Positions 34,500-45,075 of a DNA stretch of 64,000 bases are shown here, piece after piece; the stretch's first letter is position 1; each line of letters starts with the position of its first letter. This DNA comes from Cycas panzhihuaensis (Eukaryota > Cycadophyta): positions 7,812,001 through 7,876,000 of the forward strand of contig CM041465.1 of assembly GCA_023213395.1 (NCBI GenBank), in the 5' to 3' direction. A model generated the notes under the pieces. The model was not told where the DNA came from, searched no databases, and saw only the letters and a list, made by a program, of their open reading frames with translations. The position numbers were made by a program, and so were the translations under genes.

Positions 34500-35465
34500 T
34501 TCCATATCCTTGATATGCTTGACTTTAGTTACGGATGCAACTTCCAACACTTTCTGTAATATGACCACTAATATCACAATGCTCACAATAGTTAGAACTT
34601 TTAACAAAATTAGTTCTTTTCTTCTTTCCTTCTTGCCTTTTTGATGAGTGCAATTTAGGATTCTTTTCATACTTATTAGAAGTAAAAGTAGAATCTTTAT
34701 ACATGAATGTAGATTTCTTACTTTTACTTTCTATTGCCATAGCCATCCTACTTGCTTCTCCAATGGATTGAACCTTAAAAAGCCTTAGTTCCTTCCTTAT
34801 GTATTCATGTAATCCTCCAATGAATTTCATAAGAGTGATATGTTCATCCATATTAATACCAAGTAGCACGCCATGCCTAAAAAATAAAGAAGTATAGTCT
34901 TGGACACTTACACCTCTCCCTTGGCGTAAATATTGCCAAGTGACCCATTGGTCTTCCTCATGACCTATGGGGTAGAATTGCTTCTTTATTATTTTCTTAA
35001 AATCCCTCCATGAAAAGAAGATACATCATGAGTCTTCAAAAATGCATTCCACCATGTCAATGCATGTTTACACATCTTGAGCCTAGCAAATGAAAGCTTT
35101 TGAGCATTGCTATAAGCATAGATTGTGAAGTAGGTTTCAAGTTGATCCAACCAATGGTCCAACTTTTCAGCATTTACCTCTCCATCATAAGTTGGAATAT
35201 CCAACTTTGCCTCCACCTTGAAGGGTTGATGAGATGAAGTACCCTTGCTTTCTTCAAAAGAGTGCTTTAAGGTCTCCTCCTCTTCCTCTTCATGGTCGTG
35301 GTCATATGTGGATCCTCCTTCAAATTCCTTCTCTTTGCCTTTTCCTTTGACTAGAGGTAGAAGGTGGGTCATCATTTGCATCAAGGCTTCTACGTTCTTC
35401 TCAAGCCTTTCAAATCTAATTTCTCCATCTTCTTTTTGACCATGGTGCTTGGATTCTTTCTTTGT
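34500..35465 (-). pseudogene. gypsy gag
   Basis: Begins near SKHHGQKEDGEIRFERLEKN, an acidic run (HDHEEEEEE), then the capsid core VEAKLDIPTYDGEVNAEKLD, HWLDQLETYFTIYAYSNAQK, LSFARLKMCKHALTWWNAFL. It continues MLLGINMDEHITLMKFIGGL and ends at a CCHC knuckle: NYCEHCDISGHITE with the last Cys (CWKLHP) restored only in the +1 frame. One or two frameshifts. Confidence 0.85.
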
Positions 35466-35558
35466 CTTCTTGGTGATTGCAACACAAGAAAGTATTCACC
35501 TTTCTCTTTGTATCCTTTCCTTGTTTGTACCATTCAAGTCCCTACAACAAAGATCAGA

Positions 35559-35571
35559 GGCTCTGATAGCA
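35559..35571 (-). promoter_or_regulatory. primer binding site of the gypsy element
   Basis: On the (-) strand TGCTATCAGAGCC, five bases inside the 5' LTR; one mismatch to TGGTATCAGAGCC (tRNA-Met type). Confidence 0.75.
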
Positions 35572-35576
35572 AAATA

Positions 35577-36631
35577 TGATCCCAAAAGAGCTTAGTTTGG
35601 TGAAGAAATCAATTATCAATCTTTCCTCCTTGAGATCCTGGGAGTTAGTGTAGAAAGCTCAATAACATCAAAACAACAATGAGCCCATGAAAGAAAAATT
35701 CTACACCAAATCAATTATACTTGACATTGATCCAAAAGTATGAGGAGTAATACTTTTATTAAACCATGAAAATCTCCATTTAATGGTGGAGAAATCAACT
35801 AGAAAAAGAATGGTAACATTACAAGGAATAAATGTTACAATTATACCATAAGGGGGATTCCAACCCTCCAAATGCTTCTCCAAGGATGCTTCCCAAGTCA
35901 AGTCTCCAAGAACCACCTCTCCAACCTGTAGAAGGGCTCAATTTATAGAAAGAAACCTGAATTGCATGTTTAACAAGTGGCAATCATGCAAGTATAACCA
36001 CTAACCACCAGAATGCATGTTGTCCAAGTGGCCTTCATACAATTCTTAAAAAGTTACAGTTTGTAACAGATCTTAACGTACTCCAATTTGGCTCAAATTT
36101 GTTACACATATAGGAACGTATGTCCCCTCATCTTCCTCAAAGTTTCAGCTCATTTGGATGTCATTTGACTGCATTTTTATTCATTTAGTAATAATATGTA
36201 TCTGCTATTTTTCTGCTGTCCAAGTGGCCTTCATACAATTCATAACAGTTGTGGCTTGTAACTAACCTTAACGGACTCCAATTCAGCTCAAATTTTGTAC
36301 ACGTATTGGAACATATGTCTCCTCCGCTTCCTCAAAATTTTAGCTCATTTGGATGTCATTTGGCCATGTTTCTATTCATATAATCAAAATATATATTTTC
36401 TATTATTTTCTGCTAACTGTGGGATTAATTTTTATGCAAAGACAAGGCTTGAACTCTAATAAAATGATATTTTCTGAACCCCACCTTTTGTACACATCTA
36501 GTGAGATGTGTCTTATCCCTTTAAACAAAATTTCATAGAATTTTGATACCATTTGGCCATATCTCTTTTAGTTATGCCAATGCCTAGCATTTTCCGCATC
36601 ATGTAAACATATGGTAGATCCTCCTGGATCA
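35577..36631 (-). repeat. 5' LTR of the chromovirus-like element
   Basis: Direct repeat of 29917-30972, including the internal 196-bp duplication (36022 and 36218) and the TATA box at 35941-35950. Ends at 36631 next to the CAAAC target duplication. Confidence 0.95.
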
Positions 36632-37095
36632 CAAACTCAGACTTTACAGGAGATAAAGATATAGGAAGATCTATGTCTGGGTATGTAACATTTCTTAGAA
36701 TAACACCAATATCATGGAGATCTAGATGACAGAAGATAGTTACAGATTCAACTGCCAAAGCTGAATACATTGCTGCTTCTAAGACTAGTAAAGAGGTGAT
36801 ATGGCTGAGAAAATTATTGGAAACATTAAATATCACCCAAACAAGTACTATGAGTCTTCATGTGGATAATCAATCAGCAATTTGCATGGCAAAAAATTCT
36901 ATATTTCATGATCATACCAAACACATAAGTACGAAAGTCCACAGGATTAGGGAACTTGTTCATGATGGTACAATTCAATTAGATTACTGTCCCACAACAG
37001 ATCAAGTGGCCGATATCTTCACCAAACTGTTGCAAAGGGTGAAGTTTGAATAGTTCCGAAGGCAGCTCGGCCTTAGGGCCTCCATCTTTGATTAA
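36632..37095 (+). pseudogene. copia RNase H, continuation after the gypsy insert
   Basis: Continues the frame broken at 29916: SDFTGDKDIGRSMSGYV, STAKAEYIAASKTSKEVIWL, RKLLETLNITQTSTMSLHVD, NQSAICMAKNSIFHDHTKHI and DYCPTTDQVADIFTKLLQRV, ending FRRQLGLRASIFD at about 37095. All copia RNase H landmarks are present (AEYxA, DNQSAI, HxRTKHI-like, T-DQVADIFTK). One stop in this part. Confidence 0.92.
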
Positions 37096-37542
37096 TCAAA
37101 GAAGATGGCAACAGGATCGTCATACTCTATTCTCTTTGTAAAAACCCCTTGTGGGCGCAGAAGAATAAGAGTAAGTCTATGCTCTATCCTCTTTGTGAAA
37201 ACCCCATGTGGGCATGGAAGGATAAGGGTTGTACTTGTTTTGGGAAATTAGAACCAGTGAAAACCCAAAAGGGCATAGGGGATGACCAAACAGTATATGG
37301 AGACTTAGCAGATTAAGCTGCACATTTATGCTACTTGGCTATCAGGCTACATCAAAGAGCCACCTTATCCATTTTGATTTATAAAAGGGGCTATAGATCT
37401 TTAAAAGTTCATGGGTTTTTATTCTCCATGAGGGTTTTCCCACAAAAGTGTCATTTAGAATTTCAATATAATAATAAGGCTCAAATGAAGACCTCATGGA
37501 ATAGATTTTTTGAAAATGACCTTTCACTATTAAGGGGGGGAT
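37096..37542 (+). other. copia 3' UTR with tandem repeat and polypurine tract
   Basis: Two imperfect 58-60-bp units at about 37118-37228 (CTCT-T-CTCTTTGT-AAAACCCC followed by TGTGGGC-GAAGAATAAG), then a third partial copy (GTGAAAACCCAAAAGGGCAT). TAAGGGGGGGA (37531-37541) precedes the LTR as polypurine tract. Confidence 0.75.
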
Positions 37543-37854
37543 TGAAAGAGGTTAATGTATCAAGGTTATTTATGTAGATTAATTATGTGACCTTAGGATA
37601 TATTATTAGAATTAGTCTCTTAATGAAATGTACTTTATGTACATTTAGATGTAATTTTGGGTTCATGTCATTAGGTGGAAAAATCCTAACCCTAATGCTC
37701 ACCCTCAATAATAAAAGGTGAAATCTCAAGGAGGGAGTCATTATTCATTTTCACCTCTAAGCTTGCTCTCATATCTTGTTTCATCTTCTTTTTCATTCTC
37801 CATTGCCATTGTGTGTATGTGAGTGATTTATCTCCTAGATCCATCATTCCTTCA
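37543..37854 (+). repeat. 3' LTR of the (+) copia
   Basis: Direct repeat of 23501-23812, TGAAAGAGGTTAATGTATCA to CCTTCA. Followed directly by the right copy of the 225-bp flank repeat. Confidence 0.93.
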
Positions 37855-38079
37855 TGAAAAAATAAAGTAGTAAAGTGGATACAAGAGGTAAATTATCTCT
37901 ACGAAAGTAATGGAATCCTAATATATCTTCTACACTATGAAATAGACTCAGATAGGGTCAATTTAAATGGTCATATGCCATATTTTCATCCATCCAACTA
38001 TGTGTAGGAATGAAATAAATCCAACAAAAGTCTTTTAGTCCTTAGATCACTATAAATCATTAAATTGGAGTATGAATCA
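37855..38079. repeat. 225-bp flank repeat, right copy
   Basis: TGAAAAAATAAAGTAGTAAA to GTATGAATCA, matching 23276-23500 with about 11 differences, then unique sequence TACTATATTCACC. Confidence 0.9.
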
Positions 38080-38858
38080 TACTATATTCACCTATGTTTC
38101 AAGCCTAAATCTCTTTGGATTCCATCACTCACTACTAAGAAGTAGCCAAGAGAAATAAGGCCATGCAAACCATGGAAAGATCATGCGAAGCTTGTAATAA
38201 GTCTATGTGAGTATAATGGAGGCTACATAAGGCTAAAAATAAGCCACCTGAGAGTTGAGATAAGCTAGCATCCATGATAAGATACAAATAGTCAAAAGAA
38301 GGCCTTGTAGGGCCAAAGAAAAGATCTACAAAGAGTAACACAGATTAATGGGAAGTAAATGAGGATGCCCAGCCAATGTAGATGTAATGAATGCCATAAA
38401 TGGTAAAGATAAGGATCACACATTGTTGTGTTACTCTCTTTTAAGAACCATAGAGGTAATATAGAGGCTACACAGAGTATTAATAGGGTTGTTGAAGGTA
38501 AACAAGGCCAAAAATATGGAGATCGCCTAACTAGTTATGAGTTAATACAACTTTAAAAACATGGCCATGGTTCTAAGCTCATTAATATAGTAGTTAGATA
38601 GATATTCCATAAGGAAATATTCAATATAAAGGTTAGATCTTTGAAAGAGAGTAATTAGCATATCTATAAAACATTCAATCTAAAGATTTTAAAGATAATT
38701 AATAAAAGATTTAATAAGAAAACAAATGGTTTAGTCATTAAGGCATTAAGTAAATGGTTTATATTCAATAGTAGAATGCAGCCATTAATGGGAGCTGCAC
38801 CAAGAGGAAGACAAAGTAATAAACTAGCTAAAAGATTGATCAGAAAGTATGACAAAGA
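38080..38858 (-). other. 5' leader of the outer (-) copia, proximal part
   Basis: No coding. It lies between the primer site at 38873 and the 225-bp repeat and is rich in repeated AGGCTA / AATGGAGGCTACA words. Together with 22701-23500 it forms the leader of the copia whose gag starts near 22700. Confidence 0.5.
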
Positions 38859-38873
38859 CTAGCTCTAATACCA
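38859..38873 (-). promoter_or_regulatory. primer binding site of the outer copia
   Basis: On the (-) strand TGGTATTAGAGCTAG, next to the LTR edge at 38876; tRNA-Met type with one C-to-T change. Confidence 0.75.
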
Positions 38874-38875
38874 AG

Positions 38876-39345
38876 TGAAGGAGGATGGATGTCTACCTTG
38901 TTTGTAACCTAGGTTCAAGACTCACAACATCCTCAAAGCACTCACACATATTAAACAAAATAGAAATCACAAGAATTAATCTCAAAGTACTCCAAAAGTA
39001 AGGCTTGTATTAATATTAACTCATGAAAAATTAAAGATATATAATATAATAAAGAGTACATTAAAAGACTTGTATATTAAACAAAAGAGGCTATACACAA
39101 TATTGAAAATGCTAACCTAGAATCATGCAAGGTGACATTTGGCACCTTACATGATTAAACTAACTTATGATACCTTCATATGGGAACAAAATATAATCCC
39201 ACACAACTAGGTTCATAACATTAAGTTTTGACTAAATACATTTATACAAAATGAAGCCCCCATCATAAAATATTTACAAACATTATATCAATGATACAAA
39301 AGGTTAATTAATTAATTAATGAAATAATCATTAAGTATTCTATCA
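38876..39345 (-). repeat. probable LTR of the outer (-) copia
   Basis: Inferred from the primer site on its inner side and from a TG start at 39345 (TGATAGAATACTTAATG on -). The ATTAATTAATTAAT run is at 39305-39320. No second copy is present in the window, so the outer edge is uncertain. Confidence 0.5.
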
Positions 39346-40366
39346 CCTCCCCCATCTCATCATACTCTCGCAACTAATATTTGAACTATTATAATTCAAC
39401 CAAAGTTTTAAGATATAAATCAAATTCTTCACATACTAAAATAAAATTTTGTAGCAAATCAAAATCACATGAAATAACTTATTGATTATCACCATTTTGA
39501 TTTTGATTTGATTTGATTTGATTTTTTTTAGAAGGTGACTAATCTAAATTTAAATGGGAAAGTAGAAACTTAGTCCAATCGAAATAAATTCAGAACAATA
39601 TACAATAATGATACATTAAATTTAAAAATCTTTGGATTTTTCCTTACAAAATTCCATATTTTTACGCTCTATTGAGCATGAATAGGACTGCTACAATAAT
39701 TTGGAAGAGGAGGAATATGTGATGGGTGTATTTTAGGCTACTACATACTCTTTGGTACTATTACTAATGATTTATGTATGAAGTTTTGACTGCCATTTAG
39801 CCATAAACTCTTTCTTGGAGAATATTTATGCCTGAGTGTCTTTCTTGGACTACTATGGCTAGTTTTCTTCTTCTTTTGGCTATAACTAAGCCTTCTTGGG
39901 TTTCTTTAATGATCCCACAAATAGATCTGGGCATTTTTCTTTTGTTTCTTCTTTACACCTCTTTTTCTTGATTTTCTCCTATGCAGTCTTTAGTTTAGAG
40001 TTCTTCTTCTTCTTTGGAAAGTTATTTTGCATTATCTTCCCATGATTTTTGCTCCTCTTACTGCATTTATAGTTGTTGGGTATCCTTCTTCCTATTCTTG
40101 AACAGATCCAAGCAGTTTTAAAACCCTGCCATGCATGTTTCTTCCTAAAACAGTTTTCATGTTTTAGTTTTTTAACTAATATTTGATCAATTAAAAAACT
40201 AACCTAAAACCATTTAATCTAGGGTTTTCTTTCTTCTATTATATAGAGGACACATGTAAAATTGTCCTCCTAAAATTTTGTGTGAAACGAACTCCTTTTT
40301 CCCTATCAAATGTCTATTTTTCCATTTTTTTAATTTTTCCATTTTTCGGGTTGCACTTGTGGTCAC
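39346..40366. other. unassigned; possibly LTR of the second gypsy element
   Basis: No coding. GAGATGGGGGAGG on (-) at 39346-39358 looks like a polypurine tract abutting the LTR at 39345. A (-) CTATATAATAGAAG at about 40240-40253 could be a TATA box. (GATTT)n-type repeats lie at about 39500-39525. It lies downstream of the gypsy integrase end at 40820 and may be that element's 3' LTR, but no partner LTR exists to prove it. Confidence 0.35.
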
Positions 40367-40631
40367 AAAGGTTGCACTTACAGATTGCCTAGTTGCACTT
40401 GGTTACACTTGTAGACTGCCTGGTTGTACTTGCAGACTACCTAGTTTTACTTGGTTGCATTTGCAGTCCACTTAGTTACACTTTTAGTCCACTTGATTAC
40501 ACTTGTAGAACACTTAGTTGCACTTGTAGACCACTTGGTTTCACTTGTAGTCCACTTGCTTACACTTGTATACCTCTTGGTTGCACTTGTAATCCACTTG
40601 GTTGCACTTGAAGACCACTTGGTTGCACCTA
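40367..40631. repeat. 21-bp tandem repeat, about 12-13 units
   Basis: Units of the form TTGCACTTGTAGACCACTTG plus G, 21 bp apart, diverged by a few bases each; one or two early units are longer. Since 21 is seven codons, several frames on both strands stay open with heptad repeats (for example SATKWTT on -). I see no start context, domain or homology and treat these as by-products. Confidence 0.92.
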
Positions 40632-40819
40632 CTTTGTATTTTTTAAGCATTTAAATAGCATTTTCCTACTAAATTAAGGTTAAAAACATGAAAAATAAAT
40701 ATAACAAGGTATTTTATACTCATTTTAAAGAGTATTATGAAATTAAAGATCCAAAAATAGATTAGAACTCTCATTTTCTTAGGAGTTCATGACATCATGA
40801 ACCTTATAGTTATAGATGA

Positions 40820-43239
40820 GGGAATTTAACTTTCTCTTTCTTCCTGTTGTACCATTTTTTCTTACTGTGCTCTTATCCTTTTTCTGCAATCTTGAAGGAC
40901 TCAATTGTGCATCTTCTAGTCTTGGTCTGCTTCCTTTGAAGAATGTAATCATTTTGCATTGGTTCCTCTTTCTCTACTTATAACTCCTCTAGATTTGGTA
41001 AGAGTGGAACTTGGTATTCATCTTCATCCAATATGGATGGCTCAAACATCTTCAAATTCTTAATATTTACAATTGAATATATCTTCATAAATTCTAGATG
41101 TTTAAGCTGGATAACATTTTTCCCAATCTTCTTCAAGATTGTAAAAGGACCATAACGTATAGGCTTTAGCTTTAAACCTTAACCTTGTAATCATTTCTTA
41201 CTGAGATACAACCAAACTCTATCTCATTCCTTAAAGGAATGACTAGTTCTATGTGCATCATGCCTCTGTTTATATCTCTATTGTGATTTTTGAAACTGCT
41301 CCTCAACTTGTTAATGAATTTTTCTGATTCTTTCTAAGAATCTTTATGCCCTCTCATCTCCTTCTTCATCCTTTTTATTTCTTACAAAAATTTGAGTAGA
41401 AAATTCTAGATCAAATGGACTTGCAAGTAGAAATCCTAAACATACCTCAAATGGTAATTTCTAGGTTGAGCCATAGATAGCTCTATTGAAGGCAAATTGT
41501 AAGTATGGGAGACTTTCATCTAAAGTCTTACGATGCTTGGCATTATATCATCGTAATAGACGTACCAATGTCCTATTGACAACTTTAGTTTGACTGTCTA
41601 TTTGAGGATGAAAAGTCATACTCATCTTCAACTTTGTATCCATCACTCCCCAAAGTGTTTGCCAAAAATGACTTAGAAATTTATTGTCTTGATTAGAAAT
41701 AATTGAGTTAGAAAGTCCAAAATACTTCCAAACATGCTAGAAAAATAATATAGCCGTGTCATCTCCTATATATGTCTTTCTACAGAGAATCAACACCACC
41801 ATTTTACTAAATTGATTAAAAACTACAAACAAATACTCCATACCATTTTTGGTCCATGGTAGTCCTTCGAGGAAATCCATGGAGATACTCTCCCATGGTT
41901 GTAATGGAACACAAAGTGGAGTGTACAATCCAAACTTCCTATTGGCTAACTTTGATGTGCTACACAATGTACATCCTTGTATTGTTGTAGTTACGTCCTG
42001 CTACATATTTCGCCAATACATATATCACTACAAATTCAACAATGTCTTTCCCACTCCAAAGTGTTTTACAACTCGAGAGATGTGAGCTTCTCTTACCCAC
42101 TTCATTCGATCTACATGCTTTAGGATGTAAATCTTGTCTTGCTTGAAGAGGAGGCCATCTTTTAGTTGAAAATCAACAATTACTTTTCCCTACTATAGTT
42201 GCTCAAAGATAGGCTTGAATGCCTCATCTTCCAAGTACAAATCAACATATTCATCATGGAAGAAAGGCTAAAATTGTATAGTTACCAACAAACTAGAAAT
42301 ACCTTATTATTGAGGAGGTATAGATAACAAGTATACAATTTTGTTTATCGTGCCTTTCTTGTACTTGACCACGATGTGAAACTACAACAAATAGGACATC
42401 CACTTCATATGCCTGGCCTACTGCAATTTGGACCAAGTCTATAAGAATTACAAAGGCTTATGGTCAATGTGGATGGCCACCCTTTTTCCCAATAAATATG
42501 GTCTCCAATGCTTGACTATTTGGTGTAATTCATAGAGCTTCTTATCGTAAGTTAGGTAGTTTATGATAGCTCCATTAAATGTCTCTAAATCATATGCTAT
42601 CGATCTTCCCTCTTACTTCAACACTGCTTCTATGGCATGGCCTAAAGCATCAATATCTAATTCAAATGATTTCTGCAATGAGGGTAATGCTAACATTGGT
42701 GCCTCATAAATTTTCTACTTTAAAAGCCTAAAGCTTTCTATTGTTCATTCTCCTAATGAAACTTTGAATGTCCTCCCATCAACACATGAAGAGGTGTTGC
42801 AATTTGAGAGAATTTGAAAATAAATTTTCTTAATTATTGATATGCACCAATGAAACTTCTTACCTTCGTGGTTGTCTTGGGTGTGGGCCAATTGAGAATG
42901 ACTCTAATCTTTGTTGGGTCAATCTTTAATTCTCCTCCTCCAACTATAAAATCCAAGAAGATGAGAGATTGCTTTCCAAACTTGCATTTCTTCAAATTAA
43001 GTTTCAACTACTACTCTTGGAGGACTTTGAGCACTTGCTTGACATGTTGGAGGTGCTCCTCCTAAGTATGACTAAAAATCAGAATATCATCTAAATAAAC
43101 AATTACAAAGTTAATGAAAGGTCTTAATACCTCATTCATCAACCTCATGAAAGTGGCAGGTGCATTGCATAGACCAAAAGGCATCACCAACCATTTAAAC
43201 AACCCTTTCTTTGATTTGAAGGCTATCTTCTAAGTATCC
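40820..43239 (-). pseudogene. second chromovirus-like gypsy: RT end, RNase H, integrase, chromodomain-like tail
   Basis: (-) strand, continuing the frame broken at 52564. [34 protein letters not shown] (YxDD intact, about 43110). RNase H patches at 42.4-42.7 kb. Integrase: ANRKFGLYTPLCVPLQPWES, ISMDFLEG, IISNQDNKFLSHFW (second Asp is Asn), HPQIDSQTKVVNRTLVRLLR (Glu is Lys). Tail: LQRKQTKTRRCTIESFKI and KKEKVKFPHL, collinear with the tail of the 29.9-36.6 kb element. Many stops; an older relative of that element. Confidence 0.85.
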
Positions 43240-43443
43240 TGTTGAATATAATATTTTATTTAGAGACCCACTTTGTATGTAACATGAAACACTCACCACA
43301 TAGACACGTGTCAATCAAACATGTTGTGATTACATTTAGTTCCAAAGGAGTTATAACTCCAACTTATATAAATTTCCATTCATGGTCATTAATAAGCATT
43401 GAAGCATTGATTTTCTGTTCACTTGTGTCTTAGAATTATAAAT
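43240..43443 (+). repeat. 5' LTR of the 43-52 kb copia
   Basis: TGTTGAATATAATATTTTAT start; TATA box TATATAAAT at 43367. Differs from the 3' LTR by about 20 substitutions and an 8-bp GCATTGAA-type duplication. The primer site TGGTATCAGAGC follows at 43444. Confidence 0.88.
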
Positions 43444-43455
43444 TGGTATCAGAGC
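43444..43455 (+). promoter_or_regulatory. primer binding site (tRNA-Met type)
   Basis: TGGTATCAGAGC, a perfect match to the common plant copia primer site, directly after the LTR. Confidence 0.92.
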
Positions 43456-44184
43456 AGGTCATCTTGTCTGATTGAGAGAGGGTTATGCTAGTAATTCAAG
43501 TTATGGCCAAATAAGATAGAGGTAGAGCAACTATATGGAAGACCGAATAAGTCTAGAAGGTAAGAAGGAAGCATCTAAAGCCCAATCCAGAATCAAAGCA
43601 AGAAGAGAAGAAATTTTACTGTGTATGGACACATTCTGGAACCATATGGACCTGTATGGATGAAAACTTAAAGTGCTCAGAATGAGCTAAAATTTGGCCA
43701 AAAGGTAGATCACACCATCCTCGTCATCTTTTTCTACTGGCATGAAGTCATTCAAAGCCATTTCAGAGGGGTTTTACCTAGTTTTTAGAAGGACGTGGGT
43801 CTAGAGACATAAGTACTCAAAATCATCAATTTTCTCTCTAAAAACATTCACAGAATCTATGTATACTCTGTATGACTCCATTGTGACTGATTTTGACCAA
43901 TTTAAAGGAGTTATTTATTTGTTATGAGTATTTTTTCAAAAAAAAACTAGCCACCCAAGTTACTCTTGAGACCGTTTTTCTCCCAAACCAGGGACTGCCT
44001 TAGAAAAATAATTCTAGATCTGGAATCCTCTTATCACCAACTTTATTTTGAGGTATAGTTTACCTTCATCTGTATACTTTCTGTACCATATAGAAATCCA
44101 TACAATTATATGGCCTAGGACATATGCAATCTATTTTTTGTGTCCATAACATCTTCTTCTATTCTAGCTCTCTCTAATTCAGAC
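43456..44184 (+). other. copia leader, no gene
   Basis: About 730 bases without coding signal between primer site and gag. Nothing specific recognised. Confidence 0.5.
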
Positions 44185-45075
44185 AAGCTCACTGATAATA
44201 ACTACCATATATAGAAAATCAAAATAGAGACTCTTCTAAGAGCCAAAAATGGCTGGTAAATAGCTCTAGAGAAGGAAGCCAAGCTCAAAATACCTAGAGT
44301 AGATCTAATAAGCTAGGAAGAATGGGATAGTGCTAGGGTAATAGTGCTAAAATTATCCATTTCTGACCCACTACTTGTGTATGTGGAAAACTTAACTACT
44401 ACTATTAAAATTTGAAAGTGCTTTGAGAAATTGTATGGTGAGAAGAACAAAGCTAGAATAGTAGCACTTAAGGAGGAATTATTCAAAATACACATGAAGG
44501 AGACTAAAACTGTGACTGAATTCATGCATAAAGTCATATCCTTGTGAAATAATCTACTTAGTCCAGGATCTACAATTTCTGATTCTGAATTGGTTGAAAT
44601 AATAGCCAGTAAATTGATTAAGTCCTTCGATGTCATAATTAACACTATTACAAATAATGATTAGATAGCAATAATGACATTGAACATACTGATAGGACTA
44701 CTCCTAAGGCAGGAATAAAGAAATAGAAGATATGAAAACTCTATAGAACTTGAAGATGCCTTTGTATCCAGACTAAACCTGGGAACTAGAGGAAGAAGTA
44801 GAGGATGAAGAAGAGCTCCAGAGTTTAGAGCCCATTCATGATAAAGGTGGTAGGATTCACAAGGAAGAGGATGCATCTTAGCACCAAGGCTATGCTACAA
44901 CTGTGGTAAGATCAATCATTTTGCAAGTTCCTATATGGCATTTGATTTATGTTATCATTGTGGCCAAGAAGGACACTTTCCATACCAATGCCCAACTAGG
45001 AGAGCTGATATCCAGAAAGGTAAAATACCCATGGGCAACTACAGTAAGGAACAAAATGATGAAGAAGAGGAGGAG
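44185..45075 (+). pseudogene. copia gag with two zinc-knuckle-like motifs
   Basis: Starts near KIKIETLLRAKNG and continues KCFEKLYGEKNKARIVALKE, ELFKIHMKETKTVTEFMHKV and DSELVEIIASKLIKSFDVII (gag_pre/UBN2-type core). An Arg/Gly-rich stretch is followed by LCYNCGKINHFASSYM (third Cys replaced) and DLCYHCGQEGHFPYQCPTRR, a good CCHC knuckle, at about 44890-45000. About eight stops at Gln/Trp codons in the first half. Confidence 0.85.

Larger units (their letters stand above)
29917..36631 (-). mobile_element. chromovirus-like Ty3/gypsy element, complete with LTRs
   Basis: Two LTRs of about 1055 bp (29917-30972, 35577-36631), both TGATCC...GGATCA, a primer site, gag, protease, RT, RNase H, integrase and a chromodomain-like tail in order on the (-) strand. 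Flanked by a perfect 5-bp target duplication CAAAC (29912-29916 and 36632-36636). Removal rejoins the copia RNase H frame (LSAYTN / SDFTGDK). I count roughly 20-22 LTR differences (about 2%), so it is the youngest insertion of the nest. Coding is nevertheless broken by frameshifts and stops. Gag and pol resemble the element at 40.8-54.6 kb. Confidence 0.95.
23501..37854 (+). mobile_element. Ty1/copia element, interrupted by a gypsy insertion
   Basis: Two 312-bp LTRs (23501-23812, 37543-37854), a tRNA-Met-type primer site, a 2-kb leader, gag, protease, integrase, RT and RNase H in copia order, and a polypurine tract before the 3' LTR. The interior is split at 29916/36632 by a complete gypsy element. 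Without that insert the element is about 7.6 kb. By hand count the LTRs differ at about 14 of 312 positions (4.5%). Its gag and leader are clearly of the same family as the truncated (-) copia at 47.4-52.16 kb. It lies in the leader of an older (-) copia. Confidence 0.92.

Noticed and set aside
40278-40654. Four overlapping repeat frames, considered as a repeat protein gene
   Set aside because: By-product of the 21-bp array; no start context, signal or conserved partner. Kept only as a finding.
43444-43455. Possible tRNA gene remnants at TGGTATCAGAGC sites
   Set aside because: These are retroelement primer binding sites next to LTRs; no cloverleaf around them.
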